Assembly (NCBI GenBank): GCA_031258265.1
Contig: JAIRNB010000286.1
Coordinates: 1 to 6,906, forward strand
DNA: 6,906 bases
From: Treponema sp.
GTDB taxonomy: Bacteria; Spirochaetota; Spirochaetia; Treponematales; Breznakiellaceae
Direction of reading: 5' to 3'
Within the stretch, counting starts at the first letter, position 1, and every line of letters begins with the position of its first letter. Of this stretch, positions 5,111 through 6,906 are shown in pieces. The notes under the pieces are model-generated. The model was not told where the DNA came from, did not search any database, and worked only from the letters and a program-made list of their open reading frames with translations. A program made the translations under genes and the position numbers.

Positions 5111-6906
5111 TCATTCCACTTTGACGGCGATTGTCGCCGCGGCAAAGCCCTCCGCTTCCGCGGTTACAAGAATCTCCCCCGCCCCGCCACAGGGCCGGAT
5201 CGCCGCCAGCGCCGTGCCGTTAAAGGTTGTCCGCAGCGCGGCAAAGTAGTCTTCTTCACTTTCGGGATTGGCGCTGCCGAAGCCCTGTAAACGGCCTGGC
5301 CCTTTTACCGAAAGGCTTATCTTTTTTTCGCCGGCGGTGTTGATCGTCCCCGCCGGGTCCCTAAGGGAAATTCGGATATACGCCAGATCCCCCGGGTCCC
5401 CCTTGATGACATTCCGGTCACAGTCCAGGTGTAGAGCGGTGGAGCCAGCGGCGGAAAGAAGCCGGGAACGGCCTTCTTCTTTTTTCCCCGAATAGGCCAC
5501 GGCTTCCAAAATACCGGGGGCATAGACCGTGTCAAAAACGGCTTTGAAAGCCGCCCTTTTACCCGCGGGAACCCTGCCCAGGGAATTCCCGTTGAGCAGC
5601 AATTCTACCTCATCGGCGCCGGAGTAGACTTCTATTTTTACAGGCTTACCTTCAAAACCAGGCCAGGTCCAGCTATGAATAGTATTGCTCCAGCTCCAGG
5701 GGGAGGGAGACGCGGCGGCGCCGTAACGGTCCGGCCATTCCACCGCGATGTAGGGTTCCTTACGGAAACCCCAGACAATTTCCCGGTAATAGGAAACGGG
5801 CCGGCGGCTGCCGGTAATATCAATGTCCCCGCACCAGGCAATATGCCAGGGATATTCCCCATGAAGGCCGGCGGCCTTGTTTTCACTGTAGTTTATTTTA
5901 CCGATCCCCGCTTCTCCCAGGTAATCCCAGCCGGTCCAGGTAAAATCCCCAATCACATAGCTGTTTTCTTCTACCAGCTTCCAATTAGACGCTATATCCC
6001 TGGGGAAAGTCTCCGAACCGCAGATGATCCTATTGGGATACAGCTTTCCATCCCCCTCGTAACGGGAATCCATGTAGTTGTATCCGGCTATGTCCACACA
6101 GGAATAAGATTCTTCGGTGGCCTGGGAAACCATGTCCGTGTTCATAAGCTGCTTCATCATGGTCCCCGCATCAGCCATGGCGCTGTTGATTTCGGTATTC
6201 TTCTGCGCAAACATGGCCTGTATTTTGTCCATGACCGATACCATGCCGTTTATCGAATTAATGGTAAAACGGGAATTGTCCAGGGATTTTATCTTTTCGG
6301 CGATTTTCCTGCCCCAGCGGCCGCCGATCCTGCTGCCCGTTTCGGGAATTTCATTGCCGATGGAGTACATGATCACCGAAGGATGGTTGTAATTCTTATT
6401 CACCATGGAGATGACATCCTGTTCCCACCAGCGGGGAAAATAACGGGAATAATCGGCGGCGGTCTTGGCGATGGTCCACATATCAAAGGCCTCGTCCATC
6501 ACCAGCATACCCAGACGATCACAGGCGTCCAGCAGGGCCTTTGACGCGGGGTGATGGGCGCTGCGAAGGGCGTTAAAGCCCGCGGCCTTTAGCCCCTCCA
6601 CCCGCCGTTCTTCCGCCCGTTCCAGGGTGGCCGCCCCCAGGACGCCGTTGTCGTGGTGGATACAGGCCCCCCGCAGCTTTACTGTTTTTCCGTTTATCCG
6701 CAGCCCGTGTTCCCGGTCTAGCTGCAATTTTCTGATGCCGAAAGAGCTGGTTTCCTCATCAACAACTGTGTCATCCAAAAGTATTTTCGATTTGCACCGA
6801 TACAGACAAGGGGAATCCGGGGACCAGGGAGCGGGGTTTTTGATGAAAAACCGCTGCCGTAACACCGTTTCGTTTTCCAGAAGGCTGACCGGGGCTTTGC
6901 CGGAGC
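5111..6906 (-). CDS. Glycoside hydrolase family 2 enzyme, beta-galactosidase-like (start beyond right edge)
   Basis: Hydrolyses terminal beta-linked sugars, most likely beta-galactosides, by the retaining two-glutamate mechanism. 597 C-terminal residues are visible and the frame stays open to the edge, so the N-terminal sugar-binding domain and any signal peptide are missing. Numbering from the GTG at 6865: the end of the Ig-like domain (about 1-45, with NPAPWSPDSPCLY) is followed by the TIM barrel from FGIRKLQLD. The barrel carries RGACIHHDNG, FNALRSAHHP and DEAFDMW, the acid/base E172 in YSIGNEIPE, and the probable nucleophile E285 in IICGSETFP. VIGDFTWTGWDYLGEAG (about 304-320) is typical of GH2 enzymes with a DUF4982-like domain, seen next at about 355-465 (VEVYSGADEVELLLNGNSLG). 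A last Ig-like domain (about 478-584, GFGSANPESEEDYF) matches the C-terminal domain common in this subgroup. Both catalytic residues are present, so it should be active. Substrate (galactoside, glucuronide or other) is uncertain. Confidence 0.92.
   Translation of the reverse strand, partial: SGKAPVSLLENETVLRQRFFIKNPAPWSPDSPCLYRCKSKILLDDTVVDEETSSFGIRKLQLDREHGLRINGKTVKLRGACIHHDNGVLGAATLERAEERRVEGLKAAGFNALRSAHHPASKALLDACDRLGMLVMDEAFDMWTIAKTAADYSRYFPRWWEQDVISMVNKNYNHPSVIMYSIGNEIPETGSRIGGRWGRKIAEKIKSLDNSRFTINSINGMVSVMDKIQAMFAQKNTEINSAMADAGTMMKQLMNTDMVSQATEESYSCVDIAGYNYMDSRYEGDGKLYPNRIICGSETFPRDIASNWKLVEENSYVIGDFTWTGWDYLGEAGIGKINYSENKAAGLHGEYPWHIAWCGDIDITGSRRPVSYYREIVWGFRKEPYIAVEWPDRYGAAASPSPWSWSNTIHSWTWPGFEGKPVKIEVYSGADEVELLLNGNSLGRVPAGKRAAFKAVFDTVYAPGILEAVAYSGKKEEGRSRLLSAAGSTALHLDCDRNVIKGDPGDLAYIRISLRDPAGTINTAGEKKISLSVKGPGRLQGFGSANPESEEDYFAALRTTFNGTALAAIRPCGGAGEILVTAEAEGFAAATIAVKVE

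Noticed and set aside
5675..6544. Plus-strand frame of 289 codons inside the GH2 gene
   Set aside because: It is antisense to the GH2 TIM barrel with both catalytic glutamates, and its Gly/His/Ile-rich product has no family features.

Overview
The window is about 6.9 kb of fairly GC-rich bacterial DNA. It carries five protein genes and several clusters of inverted repeats. The best clue to the source is the lysyl-tRNA synthetase, which is the archaeal-type class I enzyme rather than the usual bacterial class II form, and its sequence has the character of spirochaete LysRS. A spirochaete-style lipoprotein, an outer-membrane barrel related to the FadL/PorV type and a large glycoside hydrolase family 2 enzyme fit a polysaccharide-using Treponema, possibly a gut (termite-type) treponeme. 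Genus and habitat are inferences from family knowledge, not read from the sequence.

Layout, left to right. (1) Positions 1-389, minus strand: the N-terminal 129 codons of an MFS transporter that runs off the left edge, with a candidate promoter at 414-442. (2) Positions 538-623: two tandem hairpins, the outer one a convincing intrinsic terminator for the next operon. (3) Positions 626-2538, minus strand: a two-gene operon of a secreted lipoprotein followed 11 nt later by an outer-membrane beta-barrel protein. The stop codon of the first gene is part of the ribosome binding site of the second. A candidate promoter overlapped by an inverted-repeat operator lies at 2594-2628. (4) Positions 2539-3253: 715 nt without a credible gene but dense in inverted repeats, including a perfect 15-bp-arm palindrome and a GC-rich run of five hairpins. 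(5) Positions 3254-4942, plus strand: class I lysyl-tRNA synthetase. (6) Positions 4943-5110: a convergent intergenic region with two hairpins. (7) Positions 5111-6906, minus strand: the C-terminal 597 residues of a GH2 glycosidase whose start lies beyond the right edge.

How the genes relate. The lipoprotein and barrel are probably made together and both go to the cell envelope, so they may work as a pair. LysRS is housekeeping. The GH2 enzyme and the MFS transporter could both serve sugar use, but they are separated by terminators and opposing genes, and nothing here shows they are co-regulated. I do not see a complete new system. The parts most worth following up are the lipoprotein/barrel pair with its operator, the structured non-coding region before lysS, and a hairpin family seen twice at gene ends.
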